Program-made: the position numbers and the translations under genes
Notes under the pieces: model-generated
Seen by the model: the letters and a program-made list of their open reading frames with translations, nothing else
What the model was told of the DNA's origin: nothing
Databases searched by the model: none
Assembly: GCA_023145215.1 (NCBI GenBank)
Contig: JAGLED010000004.1
Coordinates: 1-64,000, forward strand
Source of the DNA: Rhodospirillales bacterium
Lineage (GTDB): Bacteria > Pseudomonadota > Alphaproteobacteria > Rhodospirillales > Casp-alpha2
Direction of reading: 5' to 3'
DNA: 64,000 bases
Shown here: positions 1 to 8,947 of the stretch, piece by piece
Numbering within the stretch: the stretch's first letter is position 1
Layout of the letters: every line of letters starts with the position of its first letter

Positions 1-47
1 TGGGCGAGAAACTGTACGACGTTGGATTCTGCTTTCCGCTGACTTGA
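1..47 (+). CDS. C-terminal end of a CDS entering from the left
   Basis: Only about 14 codons are visible before a TGA at 45-47, ending in GEKLYDVGFCFPLT. A short C-terminal tail with a 'G-F/L-C-F/L-P' element is common at the end of DegT/DnrJ/EryC1/StrS aminotransferases, and a NeuD/PglD-like acetyltransferase often follows such a gene. The frame and family are inferences from very little sequence; the coding start lies outside the window. Confidence 0.3.
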   Translation, partial: GEKLYDVGFCFPLT

Positions 48-160
48 AGGCGCCCAAATCGGCATTTCATTTTCGTTTATTGGCATGGCGGTCTTTCGGC
101 GGGAACAGTATTGGAATAGGGTCCGAATTCATTGGTTAGTTGGAATAATGGGTAGGTACA

Positions 161-799
161 TTGTCTGCAACTGAAATAGTCATCGTCGGTGGTGGGGCCG
201 GCGCCCGTTTTACCGCTGATATTCTCCGAGCGTCCGGGCGGCGCGTCAAAGGTTACCTGGATGACAGACTCGCACCGGCAAGCGATGTCAACGGCGCCCC
301 TGTTCTCGGGGCGTTCTCGATGCTCGATGATGCTTCGTTCGTTCGGGATCGCGAGTTTATTCTGGCATTTGCCGACTTTAAGGGCCGTCGAACGATCGCA
401 GAGAAAATCCGAAAGTCGGGTGGCCGGCTGGCCAATGCCATTCACCCCAAGGCGGAGATTGCCCCATCGGCGAAACTAGGAGAGAACGTCGTCGTCAACG
501 CCTTTTCGCTGGTTCACCCGGGCGCGATCGTTGGCGACCTGGTTCTTGTCGAAGGGCACTGTAGCATCGGCGTGGACAACAGGATTGGGAACAATGTCTT
601 GTTTGCCACCGGCATAATGTTGAACGGATCCGTGGTCATCGAGGATGACGTCTTCCTGGGTTCGGGCGTGATCGTTATTCCTGGGAAGACAGTGGGCAGG
701 GGGGCTCTGATCGGTGCCGGTGCCACGGTCGTTTCAGACATCCCACCCAACAAGGTTGCAGTCGGTACGCCGGCCCGGGTCGTCAGAGAGAATAATTGA
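161..799 (+). CDS. NeuD/PglD-like sugar O/N-acetyltransferase
   Basis: This is a 212-residue protein of the NeuD/PglD family, which acetylates amino or sialic-acid-like sugars with acetyl-CoA in the cytoplasm. Residues about 5-75 form a Rossmann-like PglD_N domain beginning with the VIVGGGAGA turn. Residues about 90-205 show left-handed beta-helix hexapeptide repeats (NAIHPKAEIAPSAKLGENVV and following), ending in the usual GTPARVV tail. No in-frame ATG fits; TTG at 161 preceded by GGTAGG is the best start. The neighbours are glycan genes, so it probably decorates a surface polysaccharide precursor. The exact sugar substrate cannot be read from the sequence. Confidence 0.8.
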   Translation: MSATEIVIVGGGAGARFTADILRASGRRVKGYLDDRLAPASDVNGAPVLGAFSMLDDASFVRDREFILAFADFKGRRTIAEKIRKSGGRLANAIHPKAEIAPSAKLGENVVVNAFSLVHPGAIVGDLVLVEGHCSIGVDNRIGNNVLFATGIMLNGSVVIEDDVFLGSGVIVIPGKTVGRGALIGAGATVVSDIPPNKVAVGTPARVVRENN

Positions 800-927
800 T
801 TTTCGCATCCCTGACCGTGAAATGGGAATTGGGCGTTGAGATCAAAGAGCAGGAATCTCCGTTGTAAATTGGTGGCGGAGAGTAGGGCTTGTTAAACATG
901 TGCGAGACTGGTGCGTGACAAAATCGA

Positions 928-1731
928 TTACCCCTTTCGGCAAACGAATATTCGATACAGTCCGTCGCCTGTTATGGATTTCCCAAAAAAACGCTTTCCC
1001 TGGAAGCGGTCGAACGTGCTGGGCCACTGATCTTCAATCGTTAATCCCGCTTGCTCGATAAAGGTTGCGACGTCTTTGCCTTTAAACAGCCAAAGGTTTG
1101 GAACGTACATATGATCGAGAAAGAAATCGTTGATCACGGCAATCTTACTAAAACAAAGTTGGGACAAGCGAAACGGAACGATGAACGAGAAACAACGCAA
1201 AACCCGAATAATCCAGTCAAACCAGGATTTCTCGAAGCAGTAGACACCGATGTAGACTTTACCGCCTTCCTTAAGAACGCGAGAAGCCTCCATCACCGCC
1301 TCTTTGGGGTCCGGGGTGTGGTGAATTATACCCAGCAACACGACGAGGTCATGGCTTTCGGATGCGAAGGGAAGTACCAGCGCCGACGCGTTTACATGAG
1401 AAATGCCCGCGGTGAGCGGCGAATCCGCAGCAATGCCCCGAGCGAGTCGCAGGCTTTCGTGATTTAGGTCGACCCCACACACGTCGCGAAAACCGTGTCG
1501 CGCGCAGGACAACGTGTGAATGCCCGTAGCACCGCAGCCGACATCCAAAGCGCGACCCAGGTCGTTTGAGTCAGTATAGCGACGTTTTAGAAATTCCCGG
1601 AATTCAATCGACGTGGGTGTTGGAGCATCATGAACACTCTCCCTTTCCGACGTTGCCCTGTGGAGGGAGGTGTAGAACTTCTCGATAGGCGGCACGTGCC
1701 ACAAACGGGAAAATGATAAATTGGTCGCCAA
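928..1731 (-). CDS. Class I SAM-dependent methyltransferase
   Basis: This 267-residue protein has a Methyltransf_11-type fold. Motif I is ALDVGCGATG near residue 62. The later elements GVDLNHESLRLA and LLGIIHHTPDP follow, and the post-I strand VLKEGGKVYIGVY is clear. It lies opposite to its neighbours and converges on the acetyltransferase gene. The only usable start with a complete domain is TTG at 1731, without a convincing ribosome binding site, so the N-terminus is uncertain. In this context it probably methylates a sugar or lipid-linked glycan, but small-molecule specificity cannot be inferred. Confidence 0.75.
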   Translation of the reverse strand: MATNLSFSRLWHVPPIEKFYTSLHRATSERESVHDAPTPTSIEFREFLKRRYTDSNDLGRALDVGCGATGIHTLSCARHGFRDVCGVDLNHESLRLARGIAADSPLTAGISHVNASALVLPFASESHDLVVLLGIIHHTPDPKEAVMEASRVLKEGGKVYIGVYCFEKSWFDWIIRVLRCFSFIVPFRLSQLCFSKIAVINDFFLDHMYVPNLWLFKGKDVATFIEQAGLTIEDQWPSTFDRFQGKRFFGKSITGDGLYRIFVCRKG

Positions 1732-1973
1732 AATGGTCGTGCCTCAGGTCGCATTTGCATGAGCAATCCGCCTAGCGTTGCGGTGGCATGCCGCCGCCAA
1801 TGGCCAGGACGATCAAAGGCTAGTGCATCAGTTGCTGCTGCTCAATGCGAAACGCCCCATCCTTATTCCAAGGCACAGGCTAACACCGCACGAGAGGCCC
1901 TCTTGAACGATGTTTATGTCGACGTCAAACTGATGATCGGTAGCAAATTCAGATGGTTTGGTTGGTTCTCTTC

Positions 1974-2648
1974 ATGAGTGGCATAAGAGTGTGTTTTTTC
2001 GGTGACTCTATCTGCGTCGGGCAGCACATATCGATCGAGCGAACCTGGGTCGCGCGAACGAGCTACGACTTAGCCCGCCTGGGCGAAGAGCTCGGCGTTT
2101 CCATCGTTTCGGAAAATCGATCCATAAACGGAAACACGACACGGCAAGCCTTGGAGAGGATGCCTTTTGATGTGCAATCACAGGGCTATACGTTTCTTTT
2201 AGTTCAGTTCGGACTGAACGACTGCAATTTTTGGGAGACAGATGGCGGTCTTCCGCGTGTTAGTAGCCGTGCATTCGAAGCGAACCTCGCGGAAATAATT
2301 TCCCGTGGGCTGCAGTTCGGGGCGAAGAAAATATTTCTCAACACGAACCATCCTACCGGGCGATCCGGGCCTATGGTCTCTACGTCACCTAAAACATTTC
2401 AGGAAATGAATGAGGCATATAACGAAATTATTCGAGAGGTTGCTGGGGCAAACTCCGAGTTTGTCACTTTGATCGACATTGAGGCCGCGTGCCGCAAAGC
2501 TATTGCGCGAGCAGAAATAGGGGCAAACGATATTGTCCTTGAGGACCTCCTCCACCTGAGTGATGTCGGTCATGAGCACTATCACAGGCTTGTAAGCCCG
2601 GTACTTCAAGGCGAATTCAAAACCTATGTTGAGAACTCAAGAGAATGA
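1974..2648 (+). CDS. SGNH/GDSL-family hydrolase
   Basis: The 224-residue protein shows the SGNH hydrolase blocks: FFGDSICVGQ (nucleophile Ser in GDS, block I), an Asn in SINGNT (block II/III region), LVQFGLNDCN (GxND) and DLLHLSDVGH (catalytic Asp and His, block V). Members are esterases or acetyl-ester hydrolases, so this one may trim acyl groups on glycans. ATG at 1974 is preferred because it places the beta-strand leading to GDS right at the N-terminus; an upstream TTG at 1953 adds only a short hydrophobic stretch. Its stop overlaps the next start by ATGA, suggesting translational coupling to the formyltransferase that follows. Confidence 0.8.
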   Translation: MSGIRVCFFGDSICVGQHISIERTWVARTSYDLARLGEELGVSIVSENRSINGNTTRQALERMPFDVQSQGYTFLLVQFGLNDCNFWETDGGLPRVSSRAFEANLAEIISRGLQFGAKKIFLNTNHPTGRSGPMVSTSPKTFQEMNEAYNEIIREVAGANSEFVTLIDIEAACRKAIARAEIGANDIVLEDLLHLSDVGHEHYHRLVSPVLQGEFKTYVENSRE

Positions 2649-3412
2649 AAAGAATTCTCTTTCTTGGCCAAAAACCATTGGGCAAAGAATGTTTTGATCT
2701 GCTCGCCCAGCTCCCTGGCGGGATTGCAGAGGTCGTAGGGATATCCACAAATCCCGAACCGACGGGATGGTGGAATTCCGCAGACTTGTGGGCGATCGCG
2801 AAAGAGAGGGGCATCTTATCCGTCTCTAACGAGGATCGAAACGAGGAAGACTTAATTAGCCTGATTGACGAGCAGGGGGTGAATGTAATCCTGTCAGTCC
2901 AGCACAACTGGATACTCTCGGAAAAGCTTCTTTCGAGAGTGAAAGGCGAGGCCTGGAACCTTCATCTTGCCAAGCTTCCTGAGTATGGTGGCCATCACGC
3001 GTGCTCTCATGCAATCCTCAACGGGGACGAGAGCTATAGTGTTACGCTCCATAGAATGACTTCGGAGGTAGACAGTGGAGAGATCGCTTTTTCGAGATCA
3101 TTCCCCATAACGGACGGCGCGACGGCCAGAAGTCTTTACGAGGCTGCATGTGAAGAGGGAAGAAAAGCGTTTTCAGACCTTTTGAAATCCTGGAGGCATG
3201 GTGAATCCGTTCGGACAGAAATGATGCACGGGAACTCAAGATTTTACTCCAAGCATTCGTTGGATCCGCTTCGAGAAATCTCCGACCTGTCAGACGCGGA
3301 CGAGGTGAGCCGCAAAGCACGTGCATTCCATTTTCCTCCGTATCCACCTGCCTTCTTGCGTATCGGAGAGGCGAAATATCTGATCGTCCCGGACGAGACG
3401 GAATTAAAGTGA
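2645..3412 (+). CDS. Formyltransferase-family protein (sugar N-formyltransferase-like)
   Basis: This 255-residue protein has the formyl_trans_N fold used by methionyl-tRNA formyltransferase and by sugar N-formyltransferases that take N10-formyl-THF. The catalytic triad is visible as Asn and His in WNLHLAKLPEYGGHH and Asp in EVDSGEIAFS. It is shorter than tRNA formyltransferase (about 310 residues) and lacks a clear C-terminal OB domain, like several sugar-modifying enzymes. It overlaps the SGNH gene by ATGA. It is the first of three family members in this locus, so an N-formylated sugar is a reasonable inference; the acceptor is unknown. Confidence 0.78.
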   Translation: MKRILFLGQKPLGKECFDLLAQLPGGIAEVVGISTNPEPTGWWNSADLWAIAKERGILSVSNEDRNEEDLISLIDEQGVNVILSVQHNWILSEKLLSRVKGEAWNLHLAKLPEYGGHHACSHAILNGDESYSVTLHRMTSEVDSGEIAFSRSFPITDGATARSLYEAACEEGRKAFSDLLKSWRHGESVRTEMMHGNSRFYSKHSLDPLREISDLSDADEVSRKARAFHFPPYPPAFLRIGEAKYLIVPDETELK

Positions 3413-3777
3413 ACCTTAAAGCCGCTGTTGAACCAATCTTCAGGATCGCTTGGGTTTGAATTTTCGGATGTCGGTCAGCTTGCTTCGGAATCGATGCGAC
3501 TGCAGTGACTATTTTTCATGCAAGCGGGAGGTATCTTCGTTTTTGTGGCATTATAGGTTTCCGTCTCATTTGGGCGTCATAGAGCCCGGCAAATCGGATG
3601 TCGTGCAGCACGGAACGATTTTCAGTCAGTTTCATGTTTTGATTTCGCCGACGAAGAGGATTAATGAGGTTGCAAGACGGGATGCGTCCGGGTAGCCGTT
3701 GAATTGTCGAGACAAATCCGCTCCTGCTCATTATTGATACCCTCTAACCATGGATTGGGATATCGAAGAGATTGAAT
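3413..3777 (+). other. 365-bp region with possible decayed reading frame
   Basis: No intact gene is supported here. A GTG at 3409 overlaps the preceding stop (GTGA) and opens a short frame, NLKAAVEPIFRIAWV, that stops at once. One frame over, the sequence continues as SLGFEFSDVGQLASESMRLQ and then stops. Read together across a frameshift these resemble the first helix and serine region of a small acyl-carrier-like protein, but this is weak. The rest is AT-richer than the coding parts and probably carries the promoter for the radical SAM gene, although no convincing -35/-10 pair was identified. Confidence 0.25.
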
Positions 3778-4869
3778 ATGCTTAGGCGCGTGCAGAAGTC
3801 ACTTGTATACCGTACGAAAAGGCTTTTCGGTCCGGCGGAAACCGCGCCGGTTGCCAAATCCGATGCGGAAATGAAGATTGAACGCGCCCGTGCGGCGATC
3901 ACGCGTGCCGATTTTCCGCCGAACATCTCGATAAATCTGGGTGAGGCACCGTGCAATCATTCTTGTTTGTTCTGCCCGCAATCGCTGCACAAACCGAAAA
4001 AAGCGCAGTACATGGACTTTGCGCTGCTGGAAAAGGTCCTGAACGAACTACCGGACGAAGGGGTGAATATACACACGTCAGCCTATATGGAGACCCTGTC
4101 GTGCAAAACCCTGGTCGATTCCATTCGCATGATGAAGAAAATTCGTCCCAAGCTGCCGGTCATCATGGCCTCGAACGGCTCCATTTTTCCGGAGGACAGA
4201 ATTGAGGATTTAATCGATGCGGGACTCGATTGGTATTCCTACAGCTTCGACGCTGCAACGCGAGAAGACTACAAGGAACTGATTCAGAAAGATCACTTCG
4301 ATCGAGTCTGGAACAATCTTGAGCGCATTGTTGAGATGAGGAACGAGCGTCGCTCCAACATGAAGATTACCACTCATATCATGAAGTTCGAGGGGAAAGA
4401 GGACGCGTTCAAGGAGTTCGCGGACTATTGGGGGCCGAAGCTCGATGGTATTAATTTTCGCCGAGTGTGGAACTGGGGTGGAGGTGGCTTCGATCTATCC
4501 ACTCAAATGGCGGAGCATGGGTTCGTCCGCGATTATGGGCCTCCGGAAGAGCGGTTCCCCTGTGCGTCTCTGTTTACGCATCTGAAGTTAACCTTCGATG
4601 GCACGTATTCTTCGTGCGTTGCGGCTGAGCATTCAAGCCTTCCCGGCAAATCCGGAAGAGTTGGTAATGCGCGTGACATTACGGTGCAGGAAGCTTGGAA
4701 GGCGCTGAGTGATATGCGCCAAGCGCATTTGCATGGCCGCTGGGATGAATACGGCGCCTGTCGAAACTGCGATGCTTGGGGTATCTTGTGGGAAGACATG
4801 TGGTTCAAGAAAGAGGATGGGCCAGATCGCACATCGTTTTACCTTCAAGGTGTCGAGCAAGCGATGTGA
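3778..4869 (+). CDS. Radical SAM protein with SPASM domain
   Basis: This 363-residue protein carries the radical SAM cluster motif CNHSCLFCP (CxxxCxxC) near residue 58 and a C-terminal SPASM-type Cys set (FPCASLFTHLK, TYSSCVAAE, CRNCDAW) expected to hold auxiliary Fe-S clusters. Such enzymes perform radical chemistry on peptides, sugars or other small molecules. It sits directly before two ABC ATPases and a permease of polysaccharide export, so a sugar or lipid-carrier substrate is likely. ATG at 3778 is chosen because GAAGAG lies 7 bases upstream; TTG at 3772 is an alternative. Substrate and product cannot be deduced. Confidence 0.82.
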   Translation: MLRRVQKSLVYRTKRLFGPAETAPVAKSDAEMKIERARAAITRADFPPNISINLGEAPCNHSCLFCPQSLHKPKKAQYMDFALLEKVLNELPDEGVNIHTSAYMETLSCKTLVDSIRMMKKIRPKLPVIMASNGSIFPEDRIEDLIDAGLDWYSYSFDAATREDYKELIQKDHFDRVWNNLERIVEMRNERRSNMKITTHIMKFEGKEDAFKEFADYWGPKLDGINFRRVWNWGGGGFDLSTQMAEHGFVRDYGPPEERFPCASLFTHLKLTFDGTYSSCVAAEHSSLPGKSGRVGNARDITVQEAWKALSDMRQAHLHGRWDEYGACRNCDAWGILWEDMWFKKEDGPDRTSFYLQGVEQAM

Positions 4870-4940
4870 CTGTTTCATGCCTGACGGCATTGATGGCTTT
4901 TTGTCCCAATTAAGGGGCGACGCCCCTTTCGGAGATATTG

Positions 4941-6104
4941 ATGCCGGGCTCACCCATTTCGTGCTCTGAACTCGGGAAAGACTATTTCCAGTTTTCATTC
5001 TTGGAAACGATCGGCGTTGCTGTTACTGGCCGCGCGGCTGCGGGCTCTGTGGTCGTCGCGCTCGACGGCGTCACCCTGGATGTTCCTCGTGGCAGCTTCG
5101 TCGGAATGCTTGGCAAAAACGGGAGCGGGAAAAGCACTCTATTGAGGTTGCTGAGCGGTATCGCATATCCGTCCCGCGGCCAAGTCGCGATCAGCGGGAA
5201 TTTGTCGGTAGCGATGGAACTCGCGCAACTCGGACCGCTAGGCCTGACCGGCAGGCAATTTGTGGAGCGATATCTTGATCTGCACGCTGCAGAGAGAAAA
5301 CGTTTCGCGGCGTTTCATGATCAGGCAATCGTATTTTCAGAACTGGGGAAGTATTATGATCTTCCCGTCTACACCTACTCCGACGGGATGCGATCCCGAC
5401 TATTCTTCGCGGCTCTGACGCTCGTTCCTTCCGACATCTATCTGATCGATGAAATGCTGTCGGTCGGTGACAGGTATTTCCAGGCAAAGTGCTGGGAGTT
5501 CCTGCGGAATCGCATAAACGATGGCGCGAGCGGCCTTCTCGTGACGCACGACTGGGCCACCATCATGGGACTCTGCGAGTCATCCTACTTGATTGATAAA
5601 GGGCATATTGTCGGATACGGGCGGACCAAGGATATCGTTGCCCGTTACTTGCCGTCTCCGCAGATGGAAACAGGAACGGCCGGAATCGATGGGGTGAGCG
5701 TACTAGAGCACCCCCAGCCGGGTAACGATTTCACTTTTACCGTTGAGTACAATGTGAATGCCGATTGCACTTGTGCCGTTTTTTATTCAGTTGAACGTTT
5801 TGACCCCGTGTGGGGATGGCAGATACTTTTCATGGAAGAAAACGTCCCGGTGCCGGATGCACCCGGGCGTCATCTTGTCGAATTCACGGTTCCGGCGCTG
5901 CCCCTTGCGCCCGACGAGTACTCACTCAACATCAGCCTCGCTGAGCCCTATGACCCGATGACATCACGGTCGACCGCCAGGCTTTATGACGCCAGGCGCT
6001 GGCGGCATGGCAACGAGGTTTCTTTCGAAGTCGTCGGGACGCCTCTCCCTTGTTTGCTTGATGTCGACGTAGCGTCGAAGATCGAAAGGCTCGGCGATGG
6101 CTGA
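4941..6104 (+). CDS. Polysaccharide ABC exporter ATPase with Wzt-type C-terminal domain (first copy)
   Basis: This 387-residue protein is an ABC ATPase of the Wzt/KpsT group. Walker A is GKNGSGKST, the signature is the degenerate YSDGM typical of this group, Walker B is IYLIDEML and the switch His is in VTHDW. Residues about 250-380 form a beta-rich domain resembling the carbohydrate-binding Wzt C-terminal domain. ATG at 4941 has GGAGA at 4931-4935. It overlaps the second ATPase by 8 bp. Since its sequence differs much from its neighbour, the two probably form a heterodimer on one permease (inference). Confidence 0.85.
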   Translation: MPGSPISCSELGKDYFQFSFLETIGVAVTGRAAAGSVVVALDGVTLDVPRGSFVGMLGKNGSGKSTLLRLLSGIAYPSRGQVAISGNLSVAMELAQLGPLGLTGRQFVERYLDLHAAERKRFAAFHDQAIVFSELGKYYDLPVYTYSDGMRSRLFFAALTLVPSDIYLIDEMLSVGDRYFQAKCWEFLRNRINDGASGLLVTHDWATIMGLCESSYLIDKGHIVGYGRTKDIVARYLPSPQMETGTAGIDGVSVLEHPQPGNDFTFTVEYNVNADCTCAVFYSVERFDPVWGWQILFMEENVPVPDAPGRHLVEFTVPALPLAPDEYSLNISLAEPYDPMTSRSTARLYDARRWRHGNEVSFEVVGTPLPCLLDVDVASKIERLGDG

Positions 6105-7263
6105 GATCACAATCGATAGTGTCACGAAGATTTACGGGACAAGCATTTTCGCGAAACTGTTCGGCGTTAATCTTGAACGGATGGCTTCCCCTCCCGCAGT
6201 AGACGATGTGTCCCTGCATTTTGCCGCCGGGGAGCGTATCGGCATCATCGGTCAGAATGGCGCTGGTAAGTCGACGCTGCTGCACATGATCGCCGGGACC
6301 GCCGTCCCAAGCCGGGGTGCCATCGACGTTTCCGGACGTGTGAATGCAATCCTGTCACTGGGCACGGCGCTTCGTGAGGAATTGAGCGGTCGAGAGAATA
6401 TAAAGCTGGATGCTGAGTTATTGGGCATGCCGGTGCTGGAGCGCGACCGGGTCGTTGAAAAGGCGGTCAAGTTCGTTGATATCGGCGAATATATCGACAA
6501 ACCGCTCTATACCTACTCAACAGGGATGAAGTCCCGCGTTGCATTTGCCATGAATGCGTTTCATGCGCCGGAAATTTTGATCATCGATGAAGCGCTGTCG
6601 GTTGGCGACGCCGGTTTCGCCGAGAAGGCCGAGAAGAAAATTCGTGAACTTTGTGACGGTGGGTTGATTGTTATTATCGTGTCCCATGACCTGAATGCCA
6701 TTCAGACGTTGTGTCGCCGCTGCATCTGGATGTCAGAAGGCCGTGTCATCAGAGATGGAGCCGCCAAAGAGGTCGTTCGTGAGTATAGAGAGCAGATGGA
6801 CCTCAATATCAGCCGGAAGAAGGATGACGCGAAATTATCGCGGATGACCGCAAGGGGTGCCATTCTTGATCAGCTACGCATTTCAGTTGCGGGTTCGTCG
6901 GCGGCAGTGCTTCGAAGTGCAAAATTGAATGCGACGGTTCGCGCAGAGAATGATATGTCGGAGGCATCGATCAGATTCGCCATCACTAGGCTTGACGGGA
7001 TGCCGATCTTGGATAACGGGCGGGCCCCGATCATGATCGACCGGATCAAGGCGGGCCAGTCGGTCGCAGTGGAGGCGGAAATCTCACCTTTCCCCCTTTT
7101 TAACGGTTCATATTTGCTCAAGATGACCATGCACGAGGACGATAAGGTAGTGGCTGAAGGGATCACGGCGTTTGAAATAAATGACCAACCTGTTGCCCTT
7201 GGCGGCGATCCGGTGATCAAACTGCCGTTTACGGCCCGCCCGTTGTCCGGACTGCGTCATTGA
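6097..7263 (+). CDS. Polysaccharide ABC exporter ATPase with Wzt-type C-terminal domain (second copy)
   Basis: This 388-residue protein has Walker A GQNGAGKST, signature YSTGM, Walker B ILIIDEALSVGD and the H-loop VSHDL, so the catalytic residues are intact. Residues about 240-385 form a second Wzt_C-like beta-sandwich, which in the family recognises the finished or capped end of the glycan. The start overlaps the first ATPase gene (ATG inside its last codons) and the permease follows 19 bp downstream, giving a tight three-gene exporter unit. It resembles canonical Wzt more closely than the first copy does. Confidence 0.88.
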   Translation: MAEITIDSVTKIYGTSIFAKLFGVNLERMASPPAVDDVSLHFAAGERIGIIGQNGAGKSTLLHMIAGTAVPSRGAIDVSGRVNAILSLGTALREELSGRENIKLDAELLGMPVLERDRVVEKAVKFVDIGEYIDKPLYTYSTGMKSRVAFAMNAFHAPEILIIDEALSVGDAGFAEKAEKKIRELCDGGLIVIIVSHDLNAIQTLCRRCIWMSEGRVIRDGAAKEVVREYREQMDLNISRKKDDAKLSRMTARGAILDQLRISVAGSSAAVLRSAKLNATVRAENDMSEASIRFAITRLDGMPILDNGRAPIMIDRIKAGQSVAVEAEISPFPLFNGSYLLKMTMHEDDKVVAEGITAFEINDQPVALGGDPVIKLPFTARPLSGLRH

Positions 7264-7282
7264 GGACGGGGTTCCTGACCAA

Positions 7283-8059
7283 GTGACTAAAAAAGATATT
7301 GTTCTGGTTTTTACACTTTACCGAATGTACCTGCGCGACAGGTACCTCGGCTCGTTTGTCGGCGGGCTTTGGGCGATTCTAACACCATTGTCGATGTTGC
7401 TGTTGTTCACCTTTGTCTTTGGGTTTGTGTTTAAGGCACGTCTGCCGGGTGCTGACACGACACTTGCATATGCGATCTGGCTGATTTGCGGCTATGGGCC
7501 CTGGCTGGCGATGAACGAAAGTTTGATCGCCTCGACCAATTCGATCGTATCGGGCAGCACATTGGTGAAGAATATACCGATGAATACCGCCACGTTGCCA
7601 TTGGCGGCGACGTTAATGGGACTGGTGCCATTGGTCGTCAGCCTAGTGTTTCTATTTGTGCTCGTCGTCGTCGATGGCAACGCTCTTACGTGGCACCTGG
7701 TGGTTTTGCCCGTGTGGATATTTCTGCATTTTTTGTTTGCGGCAGGGGTCGGATTTGTCTTGTCGTCGTTGAATGTGTTCATTCGTGACGTTTCACAGGC
7801 GCTGCCGACACTGTTGATGATGATGATGTTCTTGACGCCGATATTCTACTCGATCGATATGTTTCCGGAACCGGTCAGGGCGGTATCCGAGTTCAACCCG
7901 ATACACGTAATCGTATCCGGCTATCGGGATATCGTGTTGCAGGGGCATTTCCCCAGTCTTCTGAATACCTTGTATCTTCTGGTTCTCGCTCCGGCGGTAT
8001 TTGCCGGGGGCGTCGTGGTTTTTCGCCGGTTAAAACCTTATTTCGATTCGAGGCTCTGA
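7283..8059 (+). CDS. ABC-2 type polysaccharide export permease (Wzm/KpsM-like)
   Basis: The 258-residue protein begins with an amphipathic cytoplasmic stretch (LYRMYLRDRYLGSFVGGLWA) typical of Wzm/KpsM/TagG permeases, followed by about six hydrophobic segments. It is the membrane part that moves a lipid-linked polysaccharide across the inner membrane using the two ATPases upstream. GTG at 7283 is the start. The 3' end overlaps the convergent deacetylase-like gene by 22 bp. Only one permease is present for two ATPases, so the permease is predicted to homodimerise. Confidence 0.85.
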   Translation: MTKKDIVLVFTLYRMYLRDRYLGSFVGGLWAILTPLSMLLLFTFVFGFVFKARLPGADTTLAYAIWLICGYGPWLAMNESLIASTNSIVSGSTLVKNIPMNTATLPLAATLMGLVPLVVSLVFLFVLVVVDGNALTWHLVVLPVWIFLHFLFAAGVGFVLSSLNVFIRDVSQALPTLLMMMMFLTPIFYSIDMFPEPVRAVSEFNPIHVIVSGYRDIVLQGHFPSLLNTLYLLVLAPAVFAGGVVVFRRLKPYFDSRL

Positions 8060-8835
8060 TCCTCTTTCCGGCTGCGCCATTGCTCGAGCAAGCCTGTGAG
8101 CGTGGCAAAGGCTGAAATGCGCTTCGACTTCAGCAGGCTCTCGAGGTAGGTCCACGCTCCGTCGCCATCCGCCCGGAACCGCGCTGCCTCTTCCCGCGTC
8201 GTTGTCCATAGACGCCGTTCACCAAGGTGCTCTTTCAGTGCGCTGAATCGCGTTGGCTCGTTCATGTTCAATGCAAGGTTCATTGGATGGAAAGTGTAAA
8301 TTTCTATCCCTTGAAAAGGGCCGATGTCTTCGGACCATGAAAAATCGGGCCGGTTTGCAAACCCGGCATCAGCAAATGCAAAGGGCAGACAAGTTATCTT
8401 GCGTCCACTACGCCCGATCTCGATGGACGCCGGAAATATGTTGGCGTTGTCTGGCAAGTAGACGGATGAATCGATTTCTATTTGCGGATACTCGCGTCCG
8501 ATGAACTGCATCAGAATCGATGAATTATAAAGGCAATGGGTTCTCACGGAGCTGGCATCCGGGACGAGTTCCAGGCATGCGTCCAAGACCTCGGCATACG
8601 TATCGCCATGATCTGAATTTTGCAGAAAATTGGGGTGTATCCCCAACTCGAGATCCTTGTCGCGGCGAAGGTCCTCTAAAACAGGGGATTGATGAGTGAC
8701 CATGAAAGTTGCCGGCGTGGCGTGTTTGCGAAGTAAGGTGGTTACGTCGTCTATTGCCCAGTCGGGCGCCCAATCTACGTCAAAGGTCAGCGCGGCGGGC
8801 AGGGGGGCAGAAGTGTTAGTGGCAGTCTGATACAT
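8038..8835 (-). CDS. Polysaccharide deacetylase (NodB-fold) family protein
   Basis: This protein of about 265 residues has a NodB-like motif 1, LTFDVDWAPD, and later elements ELGIHPNF (metal-binding His region) and SVRTHCLY that match motifs of carbohydrate esterase family 4 relatives. The family removes acetyl groups from N-acetyl sugars, although divergent members do other chemistry. ATG at 8835 is preferred; TTG at 8850 would add five residues. It points against the surrounding operon and is divergent from the methyltransferase that starts near 8948, so the roughly 110-bp gap probably carries two promoters. Confidence 0.68.
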   Translation of the reverse strand: MYQTATNTSAPLPAALTFDVDWAPDWAIDDVTTLLRKHATPATFMVTHQSPVLEDLRRDKDLELGIHPNFLQNSDHGDTYAEVLDACLELVPDASSVRTHCLYNSSILMQFIGREYPQIEIDSSVYLPDNANIFPASIEIGRSGRKITCLPFAFADAGFANRPDFSWSEDIGPFQGIEIYTFHPMNLALNMNEPTRFSALKEHLGERRLWTTTREEAARFRADGDGAWTYLESLLKSKRISAFATLTGLLEQWRSRKEDQSLESK

Positions 8836-8947
8836 CGGCTGATCTTGCAAAAAAATCTAATACTAAGTGCCATGCTCATATGATATTCAGTGGCGACGCT
8901 TTCTTGGTGAACAGGCAGTCGCCGCAGTGCCCGATAGTCTATACAGG

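Noticed and set aside
1759..1977. Plus-strand reading frame of 72 codons between the methyltransferase and SGNH genes
   Set aside because: No family features, unlikely composition, and it overlaps the supported SGNH start; taken as chance.
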